Of a stretch of 64,000 nt of DNA, positions 34,939 through 47,524 are shown piece by piece. This stretch comes from Aquatica leii (lineage: Eukaryota > Arthropoda > Insecta > Coleoptera > Lampyridae). Under the pieces are notes generated by a model. It was not told the origin of the DNA and made no database searches. It saw nothing but the letters and a program-made list of their open reading frames with translations. The first letter of the stretch is position 1. Every line of letters begins with the position of its first letter. The DNA lies in the NCBI GenBank assembly GCA_035610365.1, contig CM069436.1:4020937-4084936 (forward strand). The letters run 5' to 3'. The position numbers and the translations under genes are program-made.

Positions 34939-36950
34939 ATGGATTCAAAGTTATTTGAATTTCTCGAATCAATAGAAAATGGACAAGAATCGATGAATAA
35001 AAATATGGAAGAAAATTCTAAAAAAATGGAAAAAACGTTTTATGAACATTTTCAGAAAATGGAAGAAAATTCTAGAAAAATGGAAGAAAAACTGTCTGAA
35101 CATTCCCAGAAAATGGAGGAAAATTCTAGAAGGTTAAAAGAAGAAATACGAAAGAGCATAGAAAAACAAATCAAAATTGTTCAAAAAGAAACTCAAACAT
35201 ATGTTAAATTTAAGAGAAGAAATATGCGAAATTCTGGAAAGCTGAAAACCATCTATGAATGAGAAAATAGAACCAATAGAGGACAAATTAGAAGACAAAG
35301 CTGCTTGGAAAAAGAACAAATCGAATGAATTGTCACGATGAAGGAAGTATCACGAGCGAACACTTAATAATGGATCATCGAGAAGAAACCACTCACAACT
35401 TCATGATTGTACCTCCAAATTTTGACGGAAAAACCCTTGATAAACATACTACAAGCAGTTTCAAGCCGCAGCTACAGCTAATGGTTGAACAAACAAGCAG
35501 AAAGCGACGTCTTTAATAGTGACCTTATATGAAAAATCGCTTGAAATTTTGTAGGCTGTTTGTGACCACCTCCAAGAAAATTATGAATTTTTAATTAAAC
35601 ATTTAGAAATGAGATATAGAGAAGGTGTACCAAGCCCAAATAAAACATCAAGTTCAGAAAGCTGCGAAGAGTCTTCATGAGTTTGAGGCTGACATCGACA
35701 GACTTACAAGGCTTGCGTATCCTACCAGATACCTTCCTGGAGCAAAACGCAGCAAACTCTACGGTTAGCTCGACCTAAGACGCTGGATAACATTTTAGTG
35801 TATGCCTTAGAGTTTGAAACAGCAAAACAAGAACCGCAACGAGGCGGGTATAAACTACGCTATTCTGTAGAAGTACCCGCGAAAACCACTAGAAAGCATC
35901 AAAGAGATAGCGCAACTTCGGGAAAGAGCCGTGACGAATTTGAACTGCGGTAAAATAGCCTACGTACGACGACATCATACTAAACCTAAGAAGAAAACAT
36001 GAAGAGCGCTCGAAAGTTTGGAACGAGTTGACCAAAAAAAAAACAAAAGTTCATCTCATCTAGTCATGCACCGGAGATGACTATTCAAATGGCATCACCT
36101 AGGGAGCAATTGCATTTATCTCGATGAGAACACCATCATGCGTCCGAACATATGAGAATATGAAGACATCATCAGTAACAGTACGACTTCGAACAGCGAC
36201 GGGCGAAGAAATACGTACTCACGGACAAGTACAAGTGACCATTGGTTTGTAAAATGGAGTACTCGACATTCAAGCACTGGTAGCCGATATCACGGAATAA
36301 GTTATCCTAGGAATGAACGTTATAAAAAAGTATGGGTTCCATTTGAATATAAAGAACGATGTCCTCAAGAAGAAGTAAAGAAATTTCTTTTCATTCGTTA
36401 GACAAGGCAGCCGTGCGAGTAAAGACGTGACTCGGCCTGCAAAAACTGAAAGTGTGGTGATGGCATGCCTGGATGAAAATCTCCGGGAAAGCTACATTCC
36501 CGGTATTGAACCAATGCGACTTAGATAAAAAAGGACTACTCGTTGGCAGAAGTTTAGTACTACTATCAGAAGACGTCTCCTTAGAAACAAAAAGAAACTC
36601 CAACTTGATGGTTGTATTCAAATCATGTTATTGGAAGAGGAAGTCTATCTAAAAGCTTGTCTAAGGATGAACTTAAAACAGGGGTATTTTTACCAAATTA
36701 AGACTAAATAAATGCTTTCAGAATAATGAAAGACATTATGAGCTCTTAAATTTATGTGCATAAGAAATGGGTAAAATAATTCTTAGTGGACATTATCAGC
36801 TGCCTAGATAATTTATATTATAACAGAAAGGTCTATCATAATGAAAAATGTCTCTCTTGAATATATTCAAGGTTTTCAGTGATTATAACTCAACTTTATT
36901 GAGGTTAAAGAGGAAGTTACTCAGTCAATTCGATATCTTTGGCAAAGAGA
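34939..36950 (+). pseudogene. Ty3/gypsy (mdg1-like) gag, protease and linker relic
   Basis: The first 107 codons (34939-35262) form a coiled-coil of repeated KMEENSRKMEE units, as in the N-terminus of some gypsy Gag proteins. Around 35640-35720 the capsid motif LHEFEADIDRLTRLAYPT is recognisable after frame changes, and near 35780-35835 the LDNILVYALEFETAKQ stretch matches the family's LDEALxHALEFEAAK block. A zinc knuckle is nearly gone near 35940 (ELR-N remnant). From 36110 to 36390 an aspartic-protease region survives in pieces, ending in VILGMNVIKKYGFHLNIKND. After that GLLVGRSLVLLSEDVSLETKR (36535-36600) matches the linker before RT. RT itself is not visible; the relic stops around 36950. 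Numerous stops are present. Confidence 0.7.
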
Positions 36951-37430
36951 ACAACTTGCCCTTTGCACCAATCATTACTGAACCGGTTTTGTACATGAAT
37001 TACTTTTATATATATTTTTTTAATTATTTCTTATGTCATTATTGTTAACATCACTAAAACGAGAAAAATATAATTTAAAAAAAACTCTCCTTCAAAAAGA
37101 TGAAATGCTTCAAATCAATAAATATATTTCTTATTTATTCATCCATGTCAACTAGTCGTCTACCACATACTTGAACTTCACATCTAACACAATACATATG
37201 ACTAATAAACACATCTCACAATATTTATTTACATAAAATTACTTTTTGAAGTCGGCCGAATCTACGACCACATTTTTTTTTGTTAAATTAACTAATTAAA
37301 TCTATTGACAGAATTATCTTCAATGGCAAAAAACGATTCATTCAAATAAAATAAAAAACATTAACCATAATCTACTGCTAAACATAACAATAACCTCTTC
37401 ATCAACCTGACAACAATGAATCTTGCAACA
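36951..37430. other. AT-rich DNA, no gene seen
   Basis: AT-rich sequence with nothing recognised between the gypsy relic and the direct repeats. Confidence 0.4.
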
Positions 37431-37439
37431 TCTCCATTT

Positions 37440-37888
37440 AAACATATTCTATATTTAAAATATTTTTTGGAACGCCATCCTGTGGTAAAAATACCACGTA
37501 TGATAAAATAGAAAACTATAAATTAGTACGGAGGGTAGAAAAGTTGTCATTGGATTTAATGACAGCGAAAGTCAATGATCTATTGACAAGTGACGCTGTC
37601 AAAACCCCAACTATAAAATAGGTTAGGAACAATGTCAGTATAATTGTGAAAAACAACATCAGAACTAGCGGACAGCTGTTTCGTTCTTTAGGAACTCGTC
37701 AGCGCTAGGATACACCGATGTGTTTCCACAACTATACCGACAGACAACCGTACTCTTTTATGTCGTGTAGACATTACCAACATATTTAAAATGTTTTTGG
37801 AACGCCATCCTGTGGTAAAAATACCACGTATGATAATATAGAAAACTATAAATTAGTATGGAGGGTAGTAAAGTTGTCATTGGATTTA
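37440..37888 (+). repeat. ~110-bp direct repeat pair flanking promoter-like sequence
   Basis: Segments 37440-37556 and 37780-37888 share almost the same sequence: GGAACGCCATCCTGTGGTAA, the palindrome GTGGTAAAAATACCAC, CACGTATGATA, and a purine-rich stretch before TTGTCATTGGATTTA. The 220-bp spacer contains TGACAGCG...CGCTGTCA (37560 and 37594) enclosing GTCAATGATCTATTGAC, then the TATA box CTATAAAATAG at 37611. It could be a polypurine tract plus LTR followed by a second copy; function is unproven. Confidence 0.55.
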
Positions 37889-38039
37889 CAATTCCTTTTA
37901 TTTTTTAGGTCATCCTACTATTTGCTTTCAGTTGAAGATTCCGGTCGTTATCCGTTTCGCCAATCGTTTATCAACTATTTTAGCCCGCATCTACTGTACA
38001 ACCTCTTTAATAAATCAATTTACTCAGATTTTGATAAAC

Positions 38040-38480
38040 AAAAACTATCGATGACCTAAGCCCATAGTGTGGTGCACATGACGCTCAACAGAAAATTGTG
38101 CCGTTCCCCACGTCTTTGATTCTCATACGGCCATCATGCATCCCCAAACAGAATCGGAATTCATCACTAATGATTACACTCTATGCCATTCTAAATTCCA
38201 GTAGAGTCGCACTCCAAACGTTGATGTCGGTGTTGAGCCGTCAGTGGTAGCACAAGATGTGGCCGATTGTAATCCATCCTTTTGATTCGACGGTAAACTG
38301 CTCGAAAGGTTACAAGACGACCTTTATTACCTAACCATTGATCGGCTATTGATATAGTATTAGAAAATCGGTCTCATATTGCCATAAATCAAAACCTGCA
38401 CATCATTTGTTTGCCTCCATTTTCCAGTTCCTTGCCTACGACTATTCTGATCTTCCCTAGTCTATGCTTGATAACAGTGA
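38040..38480 (-). pseudogene. Tc1-like transposase relic
   Basis: On the minus strand, frames join to show RLVTFRAVYRRIKR and YNRPHLVLPLTAQHRHQRL (linker and helix-turn-helix end), ISDEFRFCLGMHDGRM at about 38155-38110 (the FSDESRF first-Asp block, with S to F change), and a decayed VMVWG region near 38065. This is the Tc1 family N-terminal half and first catalytic motif. The second Asp and Glu are missing. No inverted repeats were identified. Confidence 0.75.
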
Positions 38481-38499
38481 TTTATTTCAAGAAAAGTAT

Positions 38500-39165
38500 T
38501 TTTCTTTAGCCTACCCACCTTTCGGTATTAGACTTTAACTTAACTTTCCATATAGCGGCACAACAGTCATTAGGAACCCACCGCCTCCGGCTTCCAAAAA
38601 TGAGCGGGGAAGCCGAGATTGTTTACATGTTATGTTAAAGCTGCTTCGTATTTCCGGCTTGGACTTATGGAATTTTGGGCTTTGATTTCTCCCGGATTTG
38701 TTCTACGAGTCCGGTTTGGCCGATGATGTAGATGGTTGATGATATTTCAGTGCGTGTGACCCATCCCCCGCTAATTTGGCCCACCGAACCTTGTTCGTCG
38801 TGTTGTTTCGTCTACCCCCCTCCCCCCTTCTGCAAAGCGTGCTCTGGGTTATGATAATATAGCTTATAGCTTTCCCTTAAGGTGGTACCTCTGCTCGCAC
38901 TCGCCCTGCAGGTACAGAAGAGATCGAGAGAGTCCAGCCTAGGTGGTTAGCTTAGCCCGGTTAGGCTCCGTCCACTGAAGAACTTCACACGCCTGTTGTG
39001 TCTAGTTGCAATGTAGATGACTGATCCTGCCACCCTTACTCTTAGAACCTTTCTGCTCTTAAAAATACGTTTTACACTAACTTAACTTATATGCCGTTTT
39101 TGCTCTTATTCCGTTCGTCCTTTACCTATTACCTATGTTTTTCGGTTACCTTTAATCATCTTTCT
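38500..39165. other. Probable 3' untranslated end of the minus-strand LINE
   Basis: No coding content is recognised. It follows the LINE ORF on the minus strand and is less AT-rich than its surroundings, suggesting its 3' untranslated part. No poly(A) end was pinned down. Confidence 0.35.
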
Positions 39166-39169
39166 TCAT

Positions 39170-42100
39170 CTAAGATAAAAAGAGGTAGAGTTTCGTCAAT
39201 TATCTTTACTATTTCCTTAAGATTCCCCTGATTTTCGTAGGTTTGCGGCCATTTTTCTCTTATGTGTCCGAGTTTCTTTACCAGATTAGTCCTTGTTTCT
39301 ACCCTTCTTAGTTCCTCGCATTCATACAGTATGTGCTCACTGTCGGTTTTCTCACACTGACATAGTCTTTCTGGGGTTCTTAATTTGAACCTGCTATAAT
39401 ATTCATAGAAGGGTCTATGTCCTGTTGCTACCCATACTGTTTCCGCTGATAATTGCAGCCTTTCTAGTCTTACTGTGGGAACTAATTGTCTACCCTGGTT
39501 AGCCTCGTCCTATACCTTTTGCCATATTTCCATTGTCCTGTCGATAGTTTTGTGTTTGACAGCTTGCTTAGAAAGCTCTACGTTAAACCGCCGTGCACCT
39601 TGTTGCTCTTCTGTGTGCTTTTTCGTTGCCTACTATTCCGTTGTGCCCTTTTATCCATTCAATTTCGATTTCGCTATTATTTATGTGTACTTCTACAGCT
39701 ATTTTTTGAATGCGTGCTATCATTTTTGTTTTGGGCTTTGGTTATCTAATTTGTGCCATTGCTGTCTTGTTGTCTGTTCTAATAGTAGCTTTGCATCCTA
39801 GGGCTTCGTGCGTGTTAATCCATTCCATCGCTAGTTGAATGGCTACTATTTCGGCCTGTGGGCTGCTGTTGTAGTCGGGTAATTGTCTCTCAATGATATC
39901 AACCAATTCTTGGTTGTCCTTTTCTATTAATTCGGCTGATGTTACTCTTTTCTCGCTCTTTGACCCGTCCGTATATATAACAAAATCGCTTTTCTTTGTT
40001 TGTGTTGGTTCATTGAATAGGGTGGCGCTTAATGCCGGATGTATGTGCATTTTAGCCGCTACTGGTGTTTCGCACATTGCCGTTATTTCTGCCCATATCG
40101 GGCTTGTTCTGGCTATTACTTCAAGAGCTCTTGTGGGTGTTGTTCGGTAAGCTTTCGTAATCCTTAGTAGTATTGGTCTTGTTGTAGAGTCGAGAATCTA
40201 TTTCACTCGAAGGTCCGTTATCTTTTTCCCTCATATTGCGTATCCGTATATTATGACAGGTTTTATGGCCTGCTTGTATACCTGGCTTAATATTTCCGGC
40301 TTCCAACCCAACTTTTTCCCTGCTATTGCAAACAGCTTGTTTGCCAGTTGCTCTAGCTTTGTTTTAACTGTTCGTAGGTGTTCTATGAAATGTCTTTTTA
40401 TGTCGATAGTGATGCCGAGGTAATATATGGGGTCGGTCATTTTTGTTAGCAGGTTTTTTATTTTTATTGTCGGTGGTCTTATGTATTGCCTTGCTGGAAA
40501 GAATAGCATTTCAGTTTTTTCCTCGGAGTAAATAAGTTTATGCGTTTGCTCCCCGTTTACGCACTCTTGCCAAATTTCCTTCTATAGATTTTCTATGTTT
40601 TTTGCTGAGCTGCCACTGTTTATTAATAGTTGGTCGTCTGCAAAAGCTTGTACGTGCATGTTGTCTTTGGCTTTTTCCTTCATTTTTGGAAACTAACTCT
40701 CCATTATTATTAGCCAGAGGACCGGCCCTAAGCACGACCCCTGTGGGCAACCTCTATGTCTTTTGTTATTGAGTCGCTTTTAACTTTCTTGTTTTTTTGT
40801 AAAGGATGGTTTTTAGTAAGTTTCCTGGGACTTTCCACTCCCCTAAGTGTGCTAAGATAGATGGATAGCATACCGTGTTGAATGCGTTCTGGAGGTTTAG
40901 TGTCACCACTAGGCTGTGTTTGCTTCGTTTTTTGTTGTCGTCGACTACTTCCAGTCCCCTTTGGATTGCCATCGTCGTGGTTCTTGCTTTTCTAAAACCA
41001 TATTGTTCGTTGTTTAGTAAAGCGTTGTTTTCTAGGAAGTGTCCGAGGCGGTTTGTGCACAGCTTGTCAAGTATTTTACCTAGCGTTGATAGTATACTAA
41101 TTGATCTTACTCCTTTGTTGGTCGGTTTTGGTATCCATTCTATCTTAGCTTCTTTAAAAATGTCTGGGAATTCTCCCAGGTCCATGCACTTATTAAAATA
41201 ATATGTCCACCATTCCGCGTTTACATAAATGGCTTTCTTTATGATCGGCCATGTAAGATTATCGGGTCCAGGTGCTTTTTTGTTATTTGTATTATTTGCA
41301 GATGTCTTTCACCTCTTTTTCGGTGAAGGGAGGTTCTTTGGTTTTTATTGTTACTTCTGTAGATCTGCTTCTTATTTCTTTTTGTTGCAAATCATCTTCG
41401 TTATCGCATGGGAAATATTTTTCGAGTAGAACTAGATTAGTTTCCTCGTCTGATGTAGTCCACTTTCCGTTGACGTCTTTGATTGTGTTCATTTGAGATT
41501 TTTTATTGGTCCTGCAAGATATTATTTTGTAGGGAATGTGCTAGGGATCCTTGGAGCTAAAAGCTGTGCAATACTCTATAAAGGCTTGTAGATTGCTATC
41601 TTTTAGTGCTTTTTTATAAGAATTCCTTAGCTTCTTATATTCATCTTGTTTCGCTTTCTTTCTGGATCTTGGCAATTTTGATATTCCCTTCGTCGTTTTC
41701 TTACTGCGCTCCTTTGTCTTGTTAATTCTTTGGACCACCAGTATTTTGTATTGTGGTTTTTTTGGGGGTGCTAAAAAGCATACTATTTTTGCATGTTTTT
41801 ATTATGTTATTGATGATGTTTACTGTTATGGTATTTAAGCTCTCTGCTGTTTTTATGTTGCTAATGTTTACTGTTTCTAAAAAGTTTGCAATGTGTTTTT
41901 CAAATACATTCCAATTTGCTTTTGCGTGTATGAACTTTTCAGTTGCTTGTTTGTCATAGTCGTCCCCTTCTATGTTGTATCTGATTTGTTTGTGGTCACT
42001 CAGCGTCTCGTCTTTCGTTATTTCCCAATTCGTGATGTTTACATCGAATGCTGTAGTTAGATCTATGTGGGATTCCCCATTTGCGGATTGGGGCCTTGTT

Positions 42101-42720
42101 CCTTCTCGTTCCTAAGGTTTCCGTTATATGTGTTTATTAGCTCCCATACTTCCGTTCCTGTTTTGTTGTATGCTTTACCTCCCCAAGCTGGGTGTTTTGC
42201 GTTTAAGTTCCCCGTAACAATAATCGGCCCTCCTGCTTTAAGTAATTTTTCTAAGAGGTCGAATTCCTCCTTACATTCTCTGATCTGCTCTCCTCTGCCG
42301 TTTTCATATTTAACTTTAGTTATATTTTTGTTAGTGTACTGCTCCATCAGGATGGTTTGTTTTACTTTTTTCCCTATTATGGGTGCTTTTGAGCCCGTCG
42401 TTCCGAATACTGTATATCCCTTTCCCCAATTAATGTTTTTCTGGTAGCGTTCTTGTATGCTTAATATGTCGATGTCATGTTCTTCTATAGTTCTTATTGC
42501 ATTTAGTGTAGCTGCCTTGCCTTTCCCCAGATTTATTTGCATACAGTTTAGTTTATTATTGTGTTTGTGTCCCATTGCCTTGCTGATGTTTTTATCTGCC
42601 ACAGTCTGTTCTGTTTATAGCCAACTCTGCTTTCCTCCTCAGGATTGTGCATTTCTCCGCATCTGTTGCTGTGTATTTTCTATCTATGATGCCTCCTTTT
42701 TTGCAGTTTATGCACTCTAG
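39170..42720 (-). pseudogene. APE-type LINE (I/R1 group) with RNase H, nearly complete ORF2, frameshifted
   Basis: Read leftwards over about 3.5 kb. Near 42715-42600 a CINCKKGG stretch is a remnant of the Gag zinc-knuckle region. 42602-42063 encodes the APE endonuclease: LNCMQINLGKGKAA, DILSIQERYQ and VTGNLNAKHPAWG (usual D-x-N-A-H-x-x-W). 41738-41292 holds the linker. 41185-40766 holds RT blocks: VRSISILSTLGKILDKL, NNEQYGFRKARTT and LNLQNAFNTV, the latter replacing the first Asp with Asn. Near 40670-40620 AFADDQLLI is the intact catalytic box, then YYLGITID. 40077-39742 holds RNase H: VIYTDGSKSEKR, QAEIVAIQLAMEW and TIRTDNKTAMAQI, retaining the D/E/D triad. Near 39400-39300 a CQCEKTDSEHILYECEEL tail is a C-terminal zinc motif. 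Frameshifts and stops separate segments. It lies outside rDNA. Confidence 0.85.
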
Positions 42721-43205
42721 TTCTGCTTCCGTGCATTCTTTAACTACGTATGCTTGATAACAGAGCATGATGGTGGCAATTCGCTTAATTGTCGGTAATT
42801 TTCACGCTGTCGCACTCTAAGCATAATCACACTATCAAAACACGTTACACAAAAGAACTAAAAGAAATAACATTATTAAAATTAACCAAAACTCGCACGA
42901 AATACACACAATAATGAAGTAGGTAGTAGAAACAGAAAAAAACCTCGTATACGCCATTACCACTTGATCCATTTGAATAAAATTTGAATCATTTACTACA
43001 TCTGAGTAGTTAAACCTTCCTGCCAAGTTTGATCAGAAAATTTCCACCCCGTCTTGGTGTTGCAACTTCAATGTCACAGATCATATTTTTAAAAACCGCT
43101 TTATTAAAATTGTCATATGATATACAAGTATCTTTTGAGACATTTACGAAACGAATGGCACAAAAATAAAAAGCTAACAAGAAAACGTATCTAACAATTT
43201 ACTTT
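42721..43205. other. No gene seen
   Basis: Possible 5' remnant of the LINE on its right-hand side, then AT-rich DNA. A minus-strand 63-codon frame at 42835-43026 has no known motif. Confidence 0.35.
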
Positions 43206-43209
43206 TACT

Positions 43210-43374
43210 TTACCCATAATATCTTTTACGTTGTGGTTTTATTCTGCAGTTTTATTCAAAACTATTTTGAATTACGCAGGATTAAAATCGACTAATGCCG
43301 TTCTCCGCTTTTTTAGTTATTTACAGTAATCTTTAATACAAAGTAACTTATACTATGAGATGGCTCTGTCATCT
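43210..43374 (+). repeat. Hammerhead-repeat family, 5'-truncated copy
   Basis: Matches 31420-31510 and 31250-31292: TTTTACGTTGTGGTTTTATT, TTTTGAATTACGCAGGAT, TTATTTACAG and CTATGAGATGGCTCTGTCAT. The hammerhead core is absent. It supplies the continuous ~146-nt second half of the unit. Confidence 0.7.
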
Positions 43375-44797
43375 AATTTTGCGAATAGTTATTCCATTGA
43401 GTTATAATATAGTAAAGTCGCGTTTTGTACTCTAAAACGGTACTAATACCGCCATATTGATGATAGACTAATGTCATGCTAATGTCAAGTGTTGTATAGT
43501 TGTGTTTTTCAACGGTTACAGTGATTTTTGTGTTTTCTTAGTTTTTAATTAAATACATTTAGAACACAATGGTTTTATGTGTTTTACGTAGTTGTAATAG
43601 TTGAAAAAGTGTAAACAAGAAGGAATTATTAAGAATTACGCTTCACAGTTATGTATACAATATAGACAGACCCGTACTACAGAAGTTTTTACACTTATGC
43701 CCGGATTAACTTTTTCTTAGTTTGGTTTAAAAAATATTTTTTCATTAAATTTAAATTACTGTAATATACGCAACTTAAAACAACAAAAGACTAAAACAAA
43801 AAAATTATATATAATGAGTTATTATTTCAGTGACAATTTATCATAGCATTAGCCAACTTTAACAATAATTTCAAAATAAAACTATGTGAGTACATAAATA
43901 ACGTCTATAAAATGTAACTAAAACGACAAATCAATTCTGATAGAATACGTCAGTTTTACTACTTTGAAAATCAGTCATAAGTTAAAAATAGTGCGTAACA
44001 ATATATAAAAATGTTAACATTGATAAAAATGACAACACGGACATCTTTGATTTATACGTTACCGCCAACCAAAATGGAATCAAACCACAAAAATAGTTTC
44101 TATTTTAGAACGTTATAATAAATCCTTCTTTTCTTATGCTTCTTCAACTATTTTTAGTAGTACAAATTTATTCTCAATCTGACTAGACTTTCACATTTAA
44201 TTTTTTTTTTTAATTGATCATAAAGTAAGTGAGTATTAAATACGAAACTAGTTTTTAATTATTCTTTTAAAAATATATAATACACGATAACTTTGTCCCC
44301 TCTCATTATATACAAAAACTAATAATTTATGTATCACGAGTCAACCTATTTTGCTGCTTATATTTATTTTGTTTATTTGATGATGGAGCTTTGTTTACGC
44401 TTGACTGGGTCCTTTGTAAACTTTAGCATAAGTAACAACATTCAAAGAGTTTCAAAGTAAACTTCGTAAACACTACTTTTGTATAGAGAAATAATTCTAG
44501 AATATTTCACTTCTTTATTCTAATCAATAAGTAACAAATGCTGTACGTGTACAGTCTGCGTTTAACCTTTGACGTAAAACTACGTTTTCACAATAAATTA
44601 ATTTTTGTATAAATTATATAATATTAATTTGCCAATCAATAATTTTATCCAAAAAAAAACGGACCAGAAAAAATCGCGAAACTAAATCTAAAAAATCCAG
44701 CGCGTTTTATCAAAGTTTCAAATTTGACATGCTTAAAATAAGTTACATGCATTAAAATGAAAAAATGGACTAATCAATACGTAGTTCTGCTGGTAAC
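43375..44797. other. AT-rich DNA, no gene seen
   Basis: Nothing is recognised here, on either strand. Confidence 0.4.
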
Positions 44798-44960
44798 AAC
44801 CACATCACCATGTCGGTGAGTGGGCCTAGTTAAGAATGCTATTATGTTATTATAAAAAAAAATTGAAAAAGAAAGAGCGCCACTTTTGCATACCTCTAGA
44901 ATCCTTGTTCGGAGACACCAAAAGTAAATACAAACCCACTGTCAAAGAAATTAAATAGAG
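44798..44960. repeat. Second copy of the AACCACRTCACC repeat end
   Basis: Begins AACCACATCACC and continues with GTCGGTGAGTGG, AGAGCGCCACT, GGAGACACCAAAAG and AACCCACTGTC, paralleling the right end of the 13543-14731 repeat read on the minus strand. The other end was not found, so it may be truncated. Confidence 0.55.
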
Positions 44961-45229
44961 GAAAAAACCTAATAACCCAACAACGTGAGAACTTAACAAA
45001 TTGGTTGTATATTTTCAAATAGATAAAAAATCAGTAAATATTCTAGGCGCAATCAATCAATAACAAAAAAATGTAAACTACTTGCTGCAGATGTCGAAGC
45101 AAAAATGGTACGCAACTAGACGTCCCCACACAGTTACTGACATAATACCGCCAGTTGCGCAGACGCTTACTACGAATTATGTTCAAATGCAAAATATGAA
45201 AATTTATGACTAAAGACACATAACATGTC

Positions 45230-46340
45230 CAATATCCGGGTTAATGCCATAAAAAGCTTCGTAAAATGTACAACCATCAAGCTTTTTTAGCAATAACGTC
45301 TTCAACAGCATCTATAATTTGGGATTTATGGCGGAATGGTTTGACATGCACCGTACTTGAATAATCGTCAACAAAAACTGCCATTACTCGTGCACCTCCA
45401 TTTTCATTAGACCAAATCCCCAAGATTCGATGTATGTTTGTTTATTTTTGTTAAACGAAGACTGCGCCATCTTTGTACGTACACACACTTCACAAAAACA
45501 GTCATCATGTTTGTTACTAGTAGATTTTGTAAAATCCACTACGGTAATTGCTGATAGAACGATAGTTCACGTGTCCTATCCGTTTGTGCAAAATTTTTAC
45601 AAAATCGATTTCGTAGAGATTACACAGTTTTCTTTATCCTATTACAACGACTATGCAATTTTTGTTCATTGTCCTCGAGTCCTTTATAAACTCAATCTCA
45701 ACATTCTTTGTTGTAGGCGATCAGAGCAACAACAAATTTCGACCGAGTTTCGGAACGTACAGTACGTCAGTCAAATTAACTGCTTCTCCTGATAACTTTC
45801 ACGATACCGCTAACTCGCGTTTATATTACGTATTATTACTTACCCACTGTTATCGCAGATACACCGTCGTCAATTTCTTTGAATGACACAAACAATAAAC
45901 GGAAAAAGTCATATAGTGGGTAGCACCAATCACCAAATTGACTTGTCAGAAAAATTGTCAAGCACTGTGGACTTGCAAACATCAGCGAACTACCGTTATT
46001 TGCATTAGCTTTTTTTAAAGTTGATTTGCGAATTGTATTCTTCTTACAGCAACCATTTTTTTCGTTTCACGTGAAGACCTCTCCTTTCTTACCATGCTAG
46101 TCATTTAGACCGCCTGAAGTTATGATTATTGCTTGCGGATCTCTCTTACGCCATGACATATATTAGTTTTTTTTTGTATTTTATGTGAATCCGGGCATCG
46201 TAGCTTTCCAAACAAGCTGTCACTTCAAACTTCCATCGGCTTTGTAAACACGGGCACTCGTAGATCTTCATGCGACGCCATTTTTGAACCACGCCCAACA
46301 AAACCACGACACGATACGCTTTTATCACACGCAATAATAT
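45230..46340 (-). pseudogene. Copia-type LTR retrotransposon pol relic (protease end, GAG-pre-integrase, integrase start)
   Basis: Reading leftwards: near 46270 MASHEDLRVPVF may be the Gag start. In 45800-45700 the motif VNLTDVLYVPKLGRNLL (the copia VLYVPxLxxNLLS block) is clear after protease remnants. At 45610-45560 ILHKRIGHVNYRSI is the GAG-pre-integrase/HHCC histidine part. At about 45500-45470 CVKCVYVQ is the Cys part. In 45425-45260 the integrase core reads GGARVMAVFVDDYSSTVHVK with its first catalytic Asp. Gag and the rest of pol are missing or unrecognisable. Frameshifts are frequent. Confidence 0.75.
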
Positions 46341-46409
46341 CGCCCATAGCCTGTTGTGCAGTGGGTTTTTTAATAAACCACAGCTTAATTCTAAAGATTT
46401 CATTAAAAA

Positions 46410-47016
46410 AAATAAATATAACAGTTATACTAGCGGCACGTGTTCGTTCTCTCTGTACTTTAAAGAAACGGGATGCACTGTCTAGCGCCGTCTGTTACGT
46501 GTCTTTATAAAAAAGCGCACGATTTAAAATTTTTACACAAAACAAAACGTCAAAAATAATCTTTTGGACAAATTACCGAACATAGTCAAACCAAAATGCG
46601 TGTGTAAACAAGACGTCAAAAACGGTCAAAATACCTAAAATGTCCAAAGCGCCAAATGAATGAAAAAATATTCGACATTGTTTTACGAATAAACAGACTA
46701 CAATAAATCCATTTTATTTATTTAGTTTATGTTAATTACATCTATATTGTTCTAGTTTTGTGTTTCTATTATAATACTAACCACTTTCCAAATTTCGTCT
46801 GAGATTCATCTTCACCGTTTTGTTCACGTATTACATAGAATTGGAGTTTTGAACATTTTCAGCATTTTGAACAAATATTTTCGGCGTTTTAACTGTTTTC
46901 GACGTCTTGTTCACATACGCGTTTTGGTTGAGAATTCGGGCATATGCTGGTTTAACGCCCAGTGGTCTTTTACTTTTGGTTGTTTTGAATACGTTCGACA
47001 ACTTGGGCGCAAAATT
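46410..47016. other. No gene seen; repeats similar to array
   Basis: AT-rich sequence. At 46849-46920 motifs such as ACATTTTCAGCATTTTGAAC echo the ATTTTCGGCATTTT motif in the adjoining tandem array. Confidence 0.4.
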
Positions 47017-47214
47017 ATTTTCAATGTTTTGACCATTTTCGGCATTTGTCAACGATTTCTTTTTCCGGGATTGCTACTAAAGCTCTCTCAGGTATGGCGG
47101 TCGCCGCGATTGATCAATCTTGCTAATTTCAAGTAATTTCATCAAATTGGTGTACGTTCAAAGCCTTCCTTTCATCCTCAGATTTACGGGAATTTAAATC
47201 TTAAAACTTCTATC

Positions 47215-47305
47215 GAGATCATGGTTTCGAGCTATCCCCTCTTTGGTTCCCGGTCATTAGTCATTTATCGAAAACAAGTCCCTTATCAACCGTAACCCAA
47301 TCAGA
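47215..47305 (+). mobile_element. Penelope fragment inside tandem array (end of GIY-YIG region)
   Basis: Matches 4916-5005 of the Penelope element: TCATGGTTTCGAGCTATCCC, GTCATTAGTC, ATTTATCGAAAACA and CCGTAACCCAATCAGAGT. It continues directly into the array's anchor block, which also contains AATCAGAGTT, so the join is through a short shared sequence. Confidence 0.8.
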
Positions 47306-47524
47306 GTTTAGTTAATGACCACGTTCGAAAGGAAAACTTTGGGCTTAGTCTCTTATGCTATTTACTTATTTTACGCCTTCAGCGTTGTTAATTGTGCATG
47401 TCAAAATAATCTTATCTACATTGCTTTGCCCATAAAATTATTTTCAACGTTTTGACCATTTTCGGCATTTTTCCACGATTTCTTTTTCGGGGATTGCTAC
47501 AAACCCTCTCTCAGGTATGGCGGT

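Noticed and set aside
39475..39801. 108-codon hydrophobic plus-strand frame and similar plus-strand frames to 42720
   Set aside because: They are antisense to the LINE, whose domains read clearly on the minus strand.
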